Shown: positions 17,309-27,255 of the stretch, in pieces | Layout: each line of letters opens with the position of its first letter | How positions within the stretch are numbered: the stretch's first letter is position 1 | NCBI RefSeq assembly: GCF_019599185.1 | Contig: NZ_JAIEUL010000012.1 | Location: 1 to 64,000 of the forward strand | DNA length: 64,000 nucleotides | Origin: Cryobacterium inferilacus | GTDB lineage: Bacteria > Actinomycetota > Actinomycetes > Actinomycetales > Microbacteriaceae | Reading direction: 5' to 3' | Position numbers and translations under genes: made by a program | The notes under the pieces: model-generated | What the model was told of the DNA's origin: nothing | Databases searched by the model: none | What the model saw: the letters and a program-made list of their open reading frames with translations, nothing else

Positions 17309-18852
17309 TCACTGCTCCCTTCTGTGGCGATGATATCGACGATGGTGTCGGCGGTGACGGATGGGCCGTTGCTGATCTCGCCGATCTTGCGGTGGTCCTT
17401 GAGCACGATGATGCGCTCGCTGAGACGCACTACCTCTTCGAGCTCGGAGGAGATGAACACCACCGACATTCCGCCCTCGGCCAGGGCGGCGATGGTTTCC
17501 TGGATTTCGGCCTTGGCCCCCACGTCGATGCCGCGGGTCGGTTCGTCCAGGATCAGCAGTTCGGGGTTCGTGGCCAGCCACCGCCCCAGCAACACCTTCT
17601 GCTGGTTGCCGCCGGAGAGGTTGCGGATGGCCCGCTCGGGATCGGCCGGGCGCACGTTGAGCTCGACCAGGTACTTGGCGCAGATCTCGTTCTGCTCCCG
17701 GCGGGACAGCGGGCGGGCCCAACCGCGCCGGGCTTGCACGGCCAGAATCAGGTTCTCCCGCACCGTCAGGTCGCCGATGATGCCCTCGTCGCGCCGGTTC
17801 TCGGTGGAGAACGCGATCCCGCGCGCCAGGCCGGCCACCGGACTGTGCACCTGGGCTGCGGCACCGTCGATGGTCACCTCGCCGCTGTCTGCACGGTCGG
17901 CGCCGTAGATCAACCGGCCGAGTTCGGTGCGTCCAGAGCCGAGCAGGCCGGCCAGGCCGACCACCTCACCGGCGTGCACGTCGATGTCGACGGGCTCGAT
18001 CGAGCCCTTCCGGCCCAGGCTCTTCGCACTGTAATAGGGGGCGGCCTCTGCGAACGCCGTGCGGCCGCGGTTGGAGCCGAGCGAGTTGAGCGAATCGACG
18101 TCCTTGCCGATCATCAGGGAGATGAGGTGGCTGCGGGAGAGCTCGCGGGTCAGGTGCTCGCCGACGAATTCGCCGTTGCGCAGCACCGTCAGGCGGTCGC
18201 TGATGGCGTACACCTGGTCGAGGAAGTGCGAGACGAAGAGGATGGCGACGCCCTGGTCGCGCAGGCGCCGGATCACGGTGAACAGTCCCTCCACCTCGTT
18301 GGCGTCCAGGCTCGAGGTCGGTTCGTCGAGGATCAGCACCGTGGAGTCGGTGACCATCGCACGACTGATTGCCACGAGCTGTTGCAGCGCAAGCGAGATG
18401 GTGGAGAGCGGCTGCCGGGGATCGAGGTCGCCGAGGCCGAGCCGTTCGAGGGCCTCGTGCGCCGCCTGGTGGGTTTTGCGCCAGTTGATGCCGAACGGTC
18501 CGTGCACCTCGTGGCCGAGCATGACGTTCTCGCCCACGGTGAGGTTGTCGCAGAGGTTGACCTCCTGGTACACGGTTGAGATGCCGGCGCTCTGCGCATC
18601 GGCGGTTCCGGTGAACCGTCGCGCTCCGCCGGCCACCGTGATGGTGCCGGAGTCGATCTTGTAGACACCGGTGAGCGCCTTGATGAGGGTGGACTTGCCC
18701 GCCCCGTTCTCGCCCATCAGGGTGTGCACTTCACCAGGGAAGAGCCGGAAGTTCACGTTCTGCAGGGCCTTGACCCCCGGGAATTCGATCGAGATGTTCT
18801 CCATCTCGACGATCGGCGCTGTCGCTGTCGCTGCCGGCGCTGTCGCTGCCAT
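17305..18852 (-). CDS. ytfR: Sugar ABC transporter ATPase, YtfR-like (two ABC domains)
   Basis: A 515-residue tandem ATPase of the ribose/galactose importer type. Domain 1 has [18 protein letters not shown] and LILDEPTSSLD. Domain 2 has [31 protein letters not shown] and [11 protein letters not shown]; the altered P-loop in domain 2 is normal in this family. The ATG at 18852 is chosen because family sequence begins shortly after it; the frame is open further upstream across a hairpin. A close paralogue lies at 20299-21867. Confidence 0.9.
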   Translation of the reverse strand: MAATAPAATATAPIVEMENISIEFPGVKALQNVNFRLFPGEVHTLMGENGAGKSTLIKALTGVYKIDSGTITVAGGARRFTGTADAQSAGISTVYQEVNLCDNLTVGENVMLGHEVHGPFGINWRKTHQAAHEALERLGLGDLDPRQPLSTISLALQQLVAISRAMVTDSTVLILDEPTSSLDANEVEGLFTVIRRLRDQGVAILFVSHFLDQVYAISDRLTVLRNGEFVGEHLTRELSRSHLISLMIGKDVDSLNSLGSNRGRTAFAEAAPYYSAKSLGRKGSIEPVDIDVHAGEVVGLAGLLGSGRTELGRLIYGADRADSGEVTIDGAAAQVHSPVAGLARGIAFSTENRRDEGIIGDLTVRENLILAVQARRGWARPLSRREQNEICAKYLVELNVRPADPERAIRNLSGGNQQKVLLGRWLATNPELLILDEPTRGIDVGAKAEIQETIAALAEGGMSVVFISSELEEVVRLSERIIVLKDHRKIGEISNGPSVTADTIVDIIATEGSSE

Positions 18853-18925
18853 GTCTCTGCCTGGTCGTTCCTGCCGGCGTGCCGGCCTCGTCATTGAGTG
18901 GGGTGGCGAACCTGCCACGGAGGGC

Positions 18926-18964
18926 GTGTTCGTTCCTGCGGTCGGGTACCGCAGGAACGAACAC
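18926..18964 (-). terminator. Intra-operon hairpin after the YtfQ-like gene
   Basis: Perfect 16-bp arms (GTGTTCGTTCCTGCGG and its complement) around a 7-base loop, 30 bases beyond the binding-protein stop and before the ATPase start. Such hairpins usually protect or attenuate the transcript so that more binding protein than ATPase and permease is made. Confidence 0.8.
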
Positions 18965-18994
18965 CCTGTCCGCTGTCGCGGGTGGTGCGTCGGA

Positions 18995-19993
18995 TCAGTA
19001 CTGACGCTCTGGCAGGGCCGCGGTGGCCGCCTCGGGCGAGTCGAACGTCGTGCTCGGCACGACGATGCTGGACTCGACGTCCTCGCCTTCCAGGGCCGCG
19101 TTGACGACCTCGATGGCATCCTCACCGAAGAGCGGGTTGTACTCGGCCACGAAGCTCAGTCGGCCGGCCGCGAGCGCCTCGAGGGCGGCCTGGGTGCCGT
19201 CGATGGTGATGATCTTCACGTCGGTGCCGGGGGTCAGCCCGGCCTCCTCCACCGCGAGAGCGGCGCCGAGGCCCATCTCGTCGTTCTGGGCGAAGACGAG
19301 CTGGATGTCGTTGCCGTTGGCCTTGAGCATGGTCTCGAAGACACTCTTGGCCTCTTCGGTCGACCAGTTCGCGGACTGGCTCTCCAGCTTGGTCAGGTTG
19401 TCGGCGACGGCCTCGTCCCACCCCTTGTTGCGGTCGTTCACGACCGACAGGCCTGGCGGGCCTTCGAGAACGACGTAGTTGGCGCCATCCGGGAACTGCT
19501 CGTTGGCCCATTCGGCGGCCGAGGCGCTGATGCCCACGTTGTCCGGGGCGATGCGGCTGGTGTACAGGCTCTCGTCGTCCGGTTCGATACCGCGGTCGAG
19601 CAGCACCACCGGGATCTCGGCCTCCTGCGCCCTGGCGAGCACGTCTTCCCAGCCGGTGGCCTCCGTGGCGGAGAGCAGGATCGCGTCAACGCCCTCGTCG
19701 ATGAACGACGTGAACGCCGTGATCTGCGAGTTCTGGTCGCCGTTGCTCGACGGGGCGTACTTGAGGTCGAAGCCGTTCTCGGCCGAGAAGGCGTCCTGGA
19801 TGTTCTGCTCGTTCGCGGTGCGCCAGCCGCCCTCAGGGCCGACGGCCACGAAGCCGACGGTGGTGACCTCGCCGCCGTCGTCACCGGATGCGGCGGGCTC
19901 GTCCGACCCCGACGAGCAGGCGGCGAGGCTGAGGGCCAGTGCTCCGGCGAGGGCCAAGCCCGTGAACGCCCGGAACCGTTGTGTGGGTGCCAT
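18995..19993 (-). CDS. ytfQ: Sugar-binding lipoprotein, YtfQ-like
   Basis: A 332-residue periplasmic-type binding protein. The lipobox is LSLAAC, with the lipidated Cys at residue 26, followed by a Ser/Gly/Asp-rich linker. The Peripla_BP_4 fold is recognisable (TVGFVAVGPEGGWRTANEQNIQDAF, AILLSATEATGWEDVLARAQEAEIPVVLLDRGI, VKIITIDGTQAALEALAAGRL), a pattern close to galactofuranose-binding YtfQ. The ATG at 19993 has GGAGGAG 5-11 bases upstream. It is the first gene of the operon, with candidate operators at 20081-20271. Confidence 0.9.
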   Translation of the reverse strand: MAPTQRFRAFTGLALAGALALSLAACSSGSDEPAASGDDGGEVTTVGFVAVGPEGGWRTANEQNIQDAFSAENGFDLKYAPSSNGDQNSQITAFTSFIDEGVDAILLSATEATGWEDVLARAQEAEIPVVLLDRGIEPDDESLYTSRIAPDNVGISASAAEWANEQFPDGANYVVLEGPPGLSVVNDRNKGWDEAVADNLTKLESQSANWSTEEAKSVFETMLKANGNDIQLVFAQNDEMGLGAALAVEEAGLTPGTDVKIITIDGTQAALEALAAGRLSFVAEYNPLFGEDAIEVVNAALEGEDVESSIVVPSTTFDSPEAATAALPERQY

Positions 19994-20080
19994 GTGATCT
20001 CCTCCTTGAGACCTGCGGACACGAGCGTCGTGCCTGCAGTATGAATGTGTTCGAGTGAACTGCTCTGGTGCGCGGCGGCC

Positions 20081-20271
20081 TGTGATCGCTAACAATCCGC
20101 GCCCAGCCAGCCGCTTGATAGTTTCCGACTTCGCTGTCCAAACCAATTGTTAGCCTTCACAATCGCTCTTTTCGGAGGCTATCCGCCTTTCCGAGCGGTT
20201 GTCAAGGCCTCCGAACGGGGCTCGTCGCGAATTCTGCAGCGGTTGCGCCGAACCAGTTGTGAACCCTAACA
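20081..20271. promoter_or_regulatory. Three candidate LacI-type operators in the divergent ytf region
   Basis: Three 14-base sites share the dyad TGTGAnCSCTAACA: TGTGATCGCTAACA at 20081-20094, its inverted form TGTTAGCCTTCACA at 20148-20161, and TGTGAACCCTAACA at 20258-20271. They lie between the divergent YtfQ gene and the second ATPase gene. The LacI regulator at 22019-23032 is the most likely binder. Nothing else is apparent in this 305-base gap. Confidence 0.55.
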
Positions 20272-20298
20272 TTCACAGAGGACGAGGAGGTTCGCGAC

Positions 20299-21867
20299 GT
20301 GCACGACAGTAGAGCCGAACCGATCGTGGTCATGACCGGTATCACCGTCACGTTCGCGGGCGTGACCGCGCTGGATGCCGTGGACTTCCGGCTGTTCCCC
20401 GGCGAGGTGCACTCGCTGATGGGTGAGAACGGTGCCGGCAAGAGCACCCTGATCAAATCGCTCACCGGCGTCTACCGCATCGACGGCGGCCGCATCGAGG
20501 TCGACGGAGCACTCGTCTCCTTCACCAGCCCGGCCGACGCGCAACGGGCCGGGGTGAGCACCGTGTACCAGGAGATCAACCTGCTGCCCAACCTCACCGT
20601 GGCCGAGAACATCCTGCTCGGGCACGAACCACGTCGGCCGTGGGGCGGCATCGACTGGCCGGCGACCCGCCGGCTCGCCGGCGAGATGCTCAGGGCGATG
20701 AACCTCGACATCGACCCGGCCTCGGTCCTGGCCGACCATTCTCTGGCCGTGCAGCAGCTCATCGCCATCACCAGGGCGGTGGCCGTGCAGCCCAAGGTTC
20801 TGATCCTCGACGAACCCACGTCCAGCCTCGACACCGACGAGGTCACCGAGCTCTTCCGCATCATCACCCAGCTCAAGCAGGCCGGGGTCGCCATTCTGTT
20901 CATCTCGCACTTCATCGAGCAGGTCTACGAGATCTCCGACCGGCTCACCGTGCTGCGCGACGGCCGGCTCGTCGGCGAGTACCTCACCGACGACCTGCTG
21001 CGCATCGATCTGGTGCAGAAGATGGTCGGCGCCGAGATGTCGGCGCTCTCCGAGCTGCAGCATCGCACCACCGAGCGGGAGGTCGAGGAGGCCCTCGGCG
21101 GGGAACTGCCGCTGGTGAGCGCCATCGGGCTGGGCCGGGACGGCGCGCTCGAACCGATCGACCTGGCCGTGTACGAGGGCGAGATCGTCGGCATGGCCGG
21201 GCTGCTCGGCTCCGGCCGCACCGAACTCGCCCGGCTGCTGGCCGGCATCGACCGGCCCGACAGCGGCGGCGTGGCCGTGGATGGTTCGCTACGGAAATTC
21301 CGTGGCCCGCGGGATGCGCTGAAGCGCCGCATCGCCTACGCCTCCGAAGACCGCCGCGGTGAGGGCATCATCGGCGACCTGACCGTGCGCGACAACATCG
21401 TGCTGGCCCTGCAGGCCGACCTGGGCTGGTTCCGGCGGATCTCCCGCAAGCGGCAGGACGAACTCGCCCTCAGCTACATCCAGGCGCTCAACATCCGCCC
21501 GCCCAACCCGGAGGCGTTGGTGCGGAATCTCTCCGGCGGCAACCAGCAGAAGCTGTTGCTCGCCCGGTGGCTGGCCATCGCCCCCAGGCTGTTGATCCTG
21601 GATGAGCCCACCCGCGGCATCGACATCGGGGCCAAGGCCGAGATTCAGAACCTGGTCACCAACCTCGCCGAGAACGGCCTCGCGGTGGTGTTCATCTCCG
21701 CTGAGCTCGAGGAGGTGCTGCGGATCAGCAACCGGGTGGCGATCCTGCGGGACCGCAAGAAGGTCGCCGACATCGCCAATCACGACCTCACCGTCGAGCG
21801 GCTGCTCACCGTCATCGCCGACGGTGCGGAGGACGACGACGGTGACGCCCGGTGGGTCCAGCGGTGA
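20299..21867 (+). CDS. Second YtfR-like sugar ABC ATPase (paralogue, no partner permease)
   Basis: A 522-residue tandem ATPase closely similar to the YtfR-like protein on the other strand. Domain 1 has [19 protein letters not shown] and LILDEPTSSLD, and domain 2 has [31 protein letters not shown] and [11 protein letters not shown]. All nucleotide-binding motifs are intact, so it looks functional. It starts with GTG behind GAGGAGG. No permease or binding protein accompanies it. It shares its upstream region with the divergent ytf operon and is followed by a LacI gene, so it may supply an alternative motor for that importer. Confidence 0.88.
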   Translation: MHDSRAEPIVVMTGITVTFAGVTALDAVDFRLFPGEVHSLMGENGAGKSTLIKSLTGVYRIDGGRIEVDGALVSFTSPADAQRAGVSTVYQEINLLPNLTVAENILLGHEPRRPWGGIDWPATRRLAGEMLRAMNLDIDPASVLADHSLAVQQLIAITRAVAVQPKVLILDEPTSSLDTDEVTELFRIITQLKQAGVAILFISHFIEQVYEISDRLTVLRDGRLVGEYLTDDLLRIDLVQKMVGAEMSALSELQHRTTEREVEEALGGELPLVSAIGLGRDGALEPIDLAVYEGEIVGMAGLLGSGRTELARLLAGIDRPDSGGVAVDGSLRKFRGPRDALKRRIAYASEDRRGEGIIGDLTVRDNIVLALQADLGWFRRISRKRQDELALSYIQALNIRPPNPEALVRNLSGGNQQKLLLARWLAIAPRLLILDEPTRGIDIGAKAEIQNLVTNLAENGLAVVFISAELEEVLRISNRVAILRDRKKVADIANHDLTVERLLTVIADGAEDDDGDARWVQR

Positions 21868-22018
21868 CCGGGCCCGCCGTGCACCTGGCGGCAGCGGGCC
21901 GGGGCGCTGAACTAGAATTGCACTCACAACCCTGCGCCAAGTGGGCTGGCCGTATGCACCGCGTGAGAATCGACCGCGGTGTGCCGGGGCCTTGTTACCC
22001 GCAGGGAAAGGGATCGCC

Positions 22019-23032
22019 GTGAGAGAGGAAACTCCCCGCCAGGCGACGATCTTCGACGTCGCCCGGCTCGCCGGGGTCTCGCACCAGACGGTCTCGCGGG
22101 TGCTCAACGACCTGCCCAATGTGCGGGCGTCCACCCGGGTGCGGGTCGAAGAGGCCATCACGAAGCTGCGCTACGTGCCCTCCCCCGCCGCCAGGGCACT
22201 CGTCACCCGGCGCTCGCGCACCATCGGCCTGATCGCCACCGGCACGCCGGAGTTCGGACCGGCATCCACCCAGTTGTACTTCAACGCCGCCGCGCGCAAG
22301 GCCTCCTGGTCGGTCTTCACGGCCAGCCTGATCGACACCGAGGCGTCCGCCATCCGGGCCGTCGTCGAGGCGTTCCTGCGGCAGAACGTGGAGGGGATCG
22401 CGGTGATCACCAGCCGTCAGGGCGTCGTCGACGTCGTCGCCGCCATGGAACTGGCCATTCCCGTCGTGGCGCTGGAGGCGACGCCGCGCTCTGGCATCAC
22501 CACGGTGGGTGCCAACCAGTACAGCGGCGCCCGCAGTGCCGTGGCCTACCTGGCCGAGCTCGGTCACCGCACCATCGCGCACCTGGCTGGACCGAGCGAT
22601 TCGATCGACGCCCGCGAACGCGAACGTGGCTGGCGCGATGAGCTGGCCTCCCGCGGTCTCCAAGCCCAGCGCATCGGCATCGGCGACTGGTCGCCGTCGG
22701 CGGGGTACAGCTTCGGCATGGCCTGCGACCTCGAGGGGCTCACGGCCATCTTCGCGGCGAACGACCAGATGGCGGTGGGGCTCATGCACGCCCTGTCCGA
22801 CCGCGGCCGTTCGGTGCCGCAGGATGTGAGCATCGTCGGGTTCGACGACGTGCCGGAGGCCGAGCACCTGTCGCCGCCGCTCACCACCGTGCGGCAGGAC
22901 TTCGAGCGCATCGGCCGGGACATGCTCGGCGAGCTGCTCGGCCAGATCAACGGCGACGGCGCTCGCCTGCCGGCGTCTGTCCCCACCCTGATCGAGCGGG
23001 CCTCCACCCGCCGCCTCACCCCCGACGCCTGA
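22019..23032 (+). CDS. LacI-family regulator next to the ytf genes
   Basis: A 337-residue regulator. The N-terminal HTH and hinge (ATIFDVARLAGVSHQTVSRVLNDLPNVRASTRVRVEEAI) are followed by a sugar-binding core (TIGLIATGTPEFGPASTQLYFNAA, FAANDQMAVGLMHAL, VGFDDVPEAEHLSPPLTTVRQDF). The GTG at 22019 is chosen because AGGGAAAGGG lies 7-16 bases upstream and the HTH begins 10 residues later. It probably controls the galactofuranose-type operon and the second ATPase through the sites at 20081-20271. It ends at a shared hairpin with the convergent permease gene. Confidence 0.9.
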   Translation: MREETPRQATIFDVARLAGVSHQTVSRVLNDLPNVRASTRVRVEEAITKLRYVPSPAARALVTRRSRTIGLIATGTPEFGPASTQLYFNAAARKASWSVFTASLIDTEASAIRAVVEAFLRQNVEGIAVITSRQGVVDVVAAMELAIPVVALEATPRSGITTVGANQYSGARSAVAYLAELGHRTIAHLAGPSDSIDARERERGWRDELASRGLQAQRIGIGDWSPSAGYSFGMACDLEGLTAIFAANDQMAVGLMHALSDRGRSVPQDVSIVGFDDVPEAEHLSPPLTTVRQDFERIGRDMLGELLGQINGDGARLPASVPTLIERASTRRLTPDA

Positions 23033-23125
23033 CCCCACCATCCCCTTCCCGATCTGGGGCCTGACTACTGCCGCGAGATGACACGGCGGGCGGATGCGTG
23101 GGCCGGCGGGCGCAGAAAAGCCGCC

Positions 23126-23153
23126 GGCCCCGCATCCAAAGGGATGCGGGGCC
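23126..23153. terminator. Hairpin between convergent lacI and gguB-like genes
   Basis: A stem of 12 base pairs, GGCCCCGCATCC against its complement, around a 4-base loop. It has no clear T-run and lies between two convergent stops. Confidence 0.7.
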
Positions 23154-23177
23154 GCCGGCCGGAACGAGCGGTGTTAG

Positions 23178-24419
23178 CTAGCGACCACCGGAGCGGCGCT
23201 TGTTGTAGACGTCGAAGGCGACGGCCAGGAGGAGCACGAGGCCCTTCACGGCCTGCTGCCACTCGATACCGATACCCATGATCGACATGCCGTTGTTCAG
23301 CACACCGATGATCAGACCACCGATGATGGCGCCACCGATGGTGCCGACACCACCCTGCACGGCCGCGCCACCGATGAAGGCGGCGGAGATGGCCTCGAGC
23401 TCGAAGCCGTCACCGGCCTTCGGGCCGGCCAGGTTGAGGCGGGCGGTGAAGATCAGGCCGGCGAGAGCGGCGAGTACACCCATGTTCACGAACAGCCAGA
23501 ACGTCACGTTGCGGGTCTTGACGCCCGACAGCTCGGCGGCGTGCAGGTTGCCACCGATCGCGTAGATGTGACGGCCGAACACGCTGCGGTTCATGATGAT
23601 GCCGTAGACCAGAACCAGCACGGCCAGCACGATCAGCGTGACCGGGATGCCCTTGTAGGAGGCCAGTGCGTAGGCGAACATGCCGATCACGACGGTGATG
23701 AGCACGAGCTTGCCGACGAACCAGACGAGCGGCTCGACTTCCTGGCCGTACGCGGCCCGGCCGTTGCGGGTGCGGAACTGCTGCACCACCAGGGCGATGA
23801 TCGCGATCGCGGCCACACCCAGGGTCAGCGGGTCGAGCTCGAATTCACCGAACAGGTCGGTGAGGAAGCCGTTGCCCAGTGCGCGGTATTCGGCCGGGAA
23901 CGAACCGATGTTGGCGTTGCCGAGCACTGCGAGCGCGAGGCCGCGGAAGATCAACATGCCGGCCAGCGTCACGATGAACGCCGGGATGCCCACGAAGGCG
24001 ATCCAGAAGCCCTGCCAGACACCCACGAGGGCGCCGACCAGCAGCGACAGGATGATCGACAGCCACCAGGGCAGGCCCCAGGTGACGGCGAACACACCGG
24101 ATACGGCTCCGACGAAGGCGGCGACCGATCCGACCGACAGGTCGATGTGGCCGGCGATGATGACCATCACCATGCCCACGGCCAGAACGAGGATGTACCC
24201 GTTCTGCACGATCAGGTTCGAGATGTTCTGCGGCCGCAGCAGGATGCCGTCGGTCAGGAAGCTGAACAGCACCACCACCACGATCAACGCGATGAAAATA
24301 CCGTTCTTGCCGAGGTCGGTGACGACGTGGCTGAGCCAGGTCCCGATCTTCGAGCTGCTGGGGTTCACCTGTGCGCCTGCGGCCGAATTGCTCGCCGGCT
24401 TGGTTTCGAGATCACTCAT
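23178..24419 (-). CDS. gguB: Multiple-sugar ABC permease, GguB/MmsB-like
   Basis: A 413-residue membrane protein of the BPD_transp_2 family, longer than the ribose-type permeases, as is usual for GguB/XylH. The signature is AVGMVMVIIAGHIDLSVGSVAAFVGAV, and the second loop is AAFIGGAAVQGGVGTIGGAIIGG. About 45 cytoplasmic residues precede the first membrane segment. It is the last gene of the ChvE-GguA-GguB set, 33 bases after gguA. In Agrobacterium this system handles several monosaccharides including arabinose and galactose. Confidence 0.87.
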   Translation of the reverse strand: MSDLETKPASNSAAGAQVNPSSSKIGTWLSHVVTDLGKNGIFIALIVVVVLFSFLTDGILLRPQNISNLIVQNGYILVLAVGMVMVIIAGHIDLSVGSVAAFVGAVSGVFAVTWGLPWWLSIILSLLVGALVGVWQGFWIAFVGIPAFIVTLAGMLIFRGLALAVLGNANIGSFPAEYRALGNGFLTDLFGEFELDPLTLGVAAIAIIALVVQQFRTRNGRAAYGQEVEPLVWFVGKLVLITVVIGMFAYALASYKGIPVTLIVLAVLVLVYGIIMNRSVFGRHIYAIGGNLHAAELSGVKTRNVTFWLFVNMGVLAALAGLIFTARLNLAGPKAGDGFELEAISAAFIGGAAVQGGVGTIGGAIIGGLIIGVLNNGMSIMGIGIEWQQAVKGLVLLLAVAFDVYNKRRSGGR

Positions 24420-24452
24420 TTTGACGTTTCTCCTTTGCCGATAGCGCCGACG

Positions 24453-25988
24453 CTAACGGGCCTTTTCCATGGTCATGTGCTTGATGAGGGTTTCCGGGGT
24501 GGCGTCAACGATCGGGAATTCTCCCGTGATGCGTCCCTCGGAAAGGGTGTAGATGCGGTCGCAGATACCGATCAGTTCGGGCAGCTCAGACGAGATCACG
24601 ATGACGCCCTTGCCCTGTGCGGCGAGGGCATTGATGATCGCGTAGATCTCGTACTTGGCGCCCACGTCGATGCCGCGGGTGGGCTCGTCGAGGATCAGCA
24701 CGTCGGGGTTCGAGTAGATCCACTTCGACAGCACGACCTTCTGCTGGTTACCGCCGGAGAGTTTCCCGGTCTTGGCCAGCACGGTCGGCGCCTTGATGTT
24801 CATGCTCGTGCGGTACTCGTTGGCGACCTTGAATTCTTCGTTGTCGTCAACCAGGCCACCCTTGACGAGCTTGCCCAGTGAGGCCATCGAGATGTTGCGC
24901 TTGATGTCCTCGATCAGGTTGAGCCCGTAGGTCTTGCGGTCCTCGGTGGCGTAGGCGATGCCGTTGTCGATCGCCTCGGTCACCGTGCGGGTCTTGATCT
25001 CCTTGCCCGCCTTGAAGACCTTGCCCGAGATGCGGCTGCCGTAGGTGCGACCGAAGAGGCTCATCGCGAACTCGGTGCGCCCTGCGCCCATCAGCCCGGC
25101 GATGCCGACGATCTCGCCGCGACGCACGTTCAGGTTCACGGCATCCACCATCACCCGGTTGGGGTCCTGAGGATGGTGAGCGGTCCAGTCCTCGACCCGC
25201 AGGATCTCTTCGCCGATGTTGGGCGTGTGATCCGGGTAGCGGTGTTCGAGGTCGCGGCCGACCATGTCCTTGATGATGCGGTCTTCGGTGACATCGGCCT
25301 TGGCGATCGTCTCGATGGCCTTGCCATCGCGAATGATCGTGACGGCGTCGGAGACCTTCTTGATCTCGTTCAGCTTGTGGCTGATGATGATCGACGTGAT
25401 GCCCTGGCCCTTGAGGTGCAGCATCAGGTTGAGCAGGTGATCGGAGTCCTCGTCATTGAGGGCGGCCGTCGGCTCGTCCAGGATGAGCAATTTCACGCGC
25501 TTGGAGAGCGCCTTGGCGATCTCCACCAGCTGCTGCTTGCCAACGCCGATGTCCATGATCTTGGTGGTGGGGTTCTCGCGCAGGCCCACCCGGGCGAGCA
25601 GCTTGACGGCCTCGCTGTTGGTCTTGTTCCAGTCGATCAGGCCGAAAGCGCCGCGCTGTTCGTTGTTGAGGAAGATGTTCTCCGCGATGGAGAGGTAGGG
25701 ACTCAGTGCGAGTTCCTGGTGGATGATGACGATGCCCTTGGCTTCGCTGTCCCGAATGTCCTTGAACTCGACGACCTCGTCTTCGAAGACGATGTCGCCG
25801 GTGTAGGTGCCGTGCGGGTAGACGCCGCTGAGCACCTTCATCAGCGTGGACTTGCCCGCGCCGTTCTCACCGCAGATGGCGTGAACTTCGCCGCGAGCGA
25901 CATTGAGCGTCACGTCCTGCAGCGCCTTGACGCCGGGGAAGGTCTTGGTAATACCGCGCATCTCGAGGATGTTGGTGGTCACGTGCAT
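24453..25988 (-). CDS. gguA: Multiple-sugar ABC ATPase, GguA/MmsA-like
   Basis: A 511-residue tandem ATPase. Domain 1 shows [21 protein letters not shown] and [12 protein letters not shown], and domain 2 shows [39 protein letters not shown] and [11 protein letters not shown]. The sequence [23 protein letters not shown] is characteristic of the GguA/XylG branch and separates it from the YtfR pair in this window. It lies between the binding-protein gene and the permease gene, with a long hairpin in its leader at 26014-26053. Confidence 0.88.
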   Translation of the reverse strand: MHVTTNILEMRGITKTFPGVKALQDVTLNVARGEVHAICGENGAGKSTLMKVLSGVYPHGTYTGDIVFEDEVVEFKDIRDSEAKGIVIIHQELALSPYLSIAENIFLNNEQRGAFGLIDWNKTNSEAVKLLARVGLRENPTTKIMDIGVGKQQLVEIAKALSKRVKLLILDEPTAALNDEDSDHLLNLMLHLKGQGITSIIISHKLNEIKKVSDAVTIIRDGKAIETIAKADVTEDRIIKDMVGRDLEHRYPDHTPNIGEEILRVEDWTAHHPQDPNRVMVDAVNLNVRRGEIVGIAGLMGAGRTEFAMSLFGRTYGSRISGKVFKAGKEIKTRTVTEAIDNGIAYATEDRKTYGLNLIEDIKRNISMASLGKLVKGGLVDDNEEFKVANEYRTSMNIKAPTVLAKTGKLSGGNQQKVVLSKWIYSNPDVLILDEPTRGIDVGAKYEIYAIINALAAQGKGVIVISSELPELIGICDRIYTLSEGRITGEFPIVDATPETLIKHMTMEKAR

Positions 25989-26013
25989 TCCTTTCTGAGG
26001 TGTATCCGTTGTG

Positions 26014-26053
26014 ATGACCGGCCGGCGGGGCGTGAACCCCGCCGGCCGGTCAT
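26014..26053 (-). terminator. Intra-operon hairpin after the ChvE-like gene
   Basis: Perfect 17-bp arms (ATGACCGGCCGGCGGGG and its complement) around a 6-base loop, 13 bases beyond the binding-protein stop and 25 bases before the ATPase start. It is probably a transcript-stabilising or attenuating element. Confidence 0.85.
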
Positions 26054-26066
26054 GAACACGTGACTC

Positions 26067-27188
26067 TTAGCCGTCGATCTCGGCCTGGGTCCAGTAGCCG
26101 CTGTCAACCAGCTGCTCCGTGATGTTTTCGTTGACCACGATTGCGGAGTCGAGGAGGTAGGAGTCCACAACCTTCACACCGTTGTCGTAGTCGGTCGTGT
26201 TGTTGACCTCGGGCTCCTCGTCGTTCAGCAGCGCGATGGTCATGTCGACCGCGACCGAAGCGAGCTGGCGGGTGTCCTTGAAGATCGTGGCGTACTGCTC
26301 ACCGGCAACGATGGCCTTGACCGAGTCGAGCTCAGCGTCCTGGCCGGAGATTGCGGGCCAGGCGTCGCCGACCGAGTAGCCGGCACCCTCGAGGGCAGAG
26401 ATGATGCCTCGCGAGATGCCGTCGTACGGGGAGAGCACGCCGTTGATGACGGTGCCGTCGGAGTACGTGGACGTCAGGATGTTCTCCAGACGGCTCTGTG
26501 CCTCTTCACCGTCCCAGCGCAGGGTTGCAACCTGTTCGAAGTCGGTCTGGCCGCTGCCGACAACGAGCACGCCGGAGTCGATCAGCGGCTGGAGGGCATC
26601 CATCGCGCCGTCGAAGAAGAACGTCGCGTTGTTGTCGTCGGGGGAACCAGCGAAGATCTCGATGTTGAACGGGCCGGCCGGAGCGTCAGCGAGCGGCGCG
26701 CCTTCCAGGTCGGTCAGGCCGAGGCCGTTCAGCAACGACCAGGCCTGCTGCTGGCCGACCTTGAAGTTGTCGAACGAGGCGTAGTAGTTCACGTTCTCGG
26801 TGTCGCGGATCAGGCGGTCGTAGGCGATGACGGGGATGTCGGCGTCTGCGGCGTCCTGGAGCACGCTGGTGAGGGTGGTTCCGTCGATGGAGGCGACGAT
26901 CAGGGCTTCTGCGCCCTTGGTGATCATGTTCTCGATCTGCGAGACCTGCATGGGGATGTCGTCTTCTGCGTACTGCAGGTCGACGGTGAAGCCCTCTGCC
27001 TCGAGCTGCTCCTTGACGGCGTTACCGTCGTTGATCCAACGCTCCGAGGACTTCGTGGGCATCGCGACGCCGACAAGTCCGCCGTCGCCGGCGCCTTCGC
27101 CGCCGTCTGAGCCGCCGCTGGAGCATGCTGCCAGCGAGACAACCATGGCTCCGGCAGCCAGGGTTGCGAGGAATGCTTTCTTCTTCAC
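26067..27188 (-). CDS. chvE: Multiple-sugar-binding lipoprotein, ChvE-like
   Basis: A 373-residue binding protein. The lipobox VVSLAAC gives a lipidated Cys22. The mature part shows the ChvE-type pattern (VGVAMPTKSSERWINDGNAVKEQLEAEG, QVSQIENMITKGAEALIVASIDGTTL, VIAYDRLIRDTENVNYYASFDNFKVG), and the Lys/Ser/Glu/Arg cluster SSERW is typical. The GTG at 27188 has AAAGGA 7-12 bases upstream. Being downstream of araD suggests L-arabinose or a related aldose as ligand. Confidence 0.9.
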   Translation of the reverse strand: MKKKAFLATLAAGAMVVSLAACSSGGSDGGEGAGDGGLVGVAMPTKSSERWINDGNAVKEQLEAEGFTVDLQYAEDDIPMQVSQIENMITKGAEALIVASIDGTTLTSVLQDAADADIPVIAYDRLIRDTENVNYYASFDNFKVGQQQAWSLLNGLGLTDLEGAPLADAPAGPFNIEIFAGSPDDNNATFFFDGAMDALQPLIDSGVLVVGSGQTDFEQVATLRWDGEEAQSRLENILTSTYSDGTVINGVLSPYDGISRGIISALEGAGYSVGDAWPAISGQDAELDSVKAIVAGEQYATIFKDTRQLASVAVDMTIALLNDEEPEVNNTTDYDNGVKVVDSYLLDSAIVVNENITEQLVDSGYWTQAEIDG

Positions 27189-27255
27189 TGTGGTTCCTTT
27201 CGTATTTTCAATCGACTTTGATGTCAAATCTGTGAAGCGAATGTGGTGCGTGTGA

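Noticed and set aside
20299-21867. Second ytfR-like gene as a pseudogene
   Set aside because: Both ABC domains have intact Walker A, signature and Walker B motifs, a good ribosome binding site and no frameshift.
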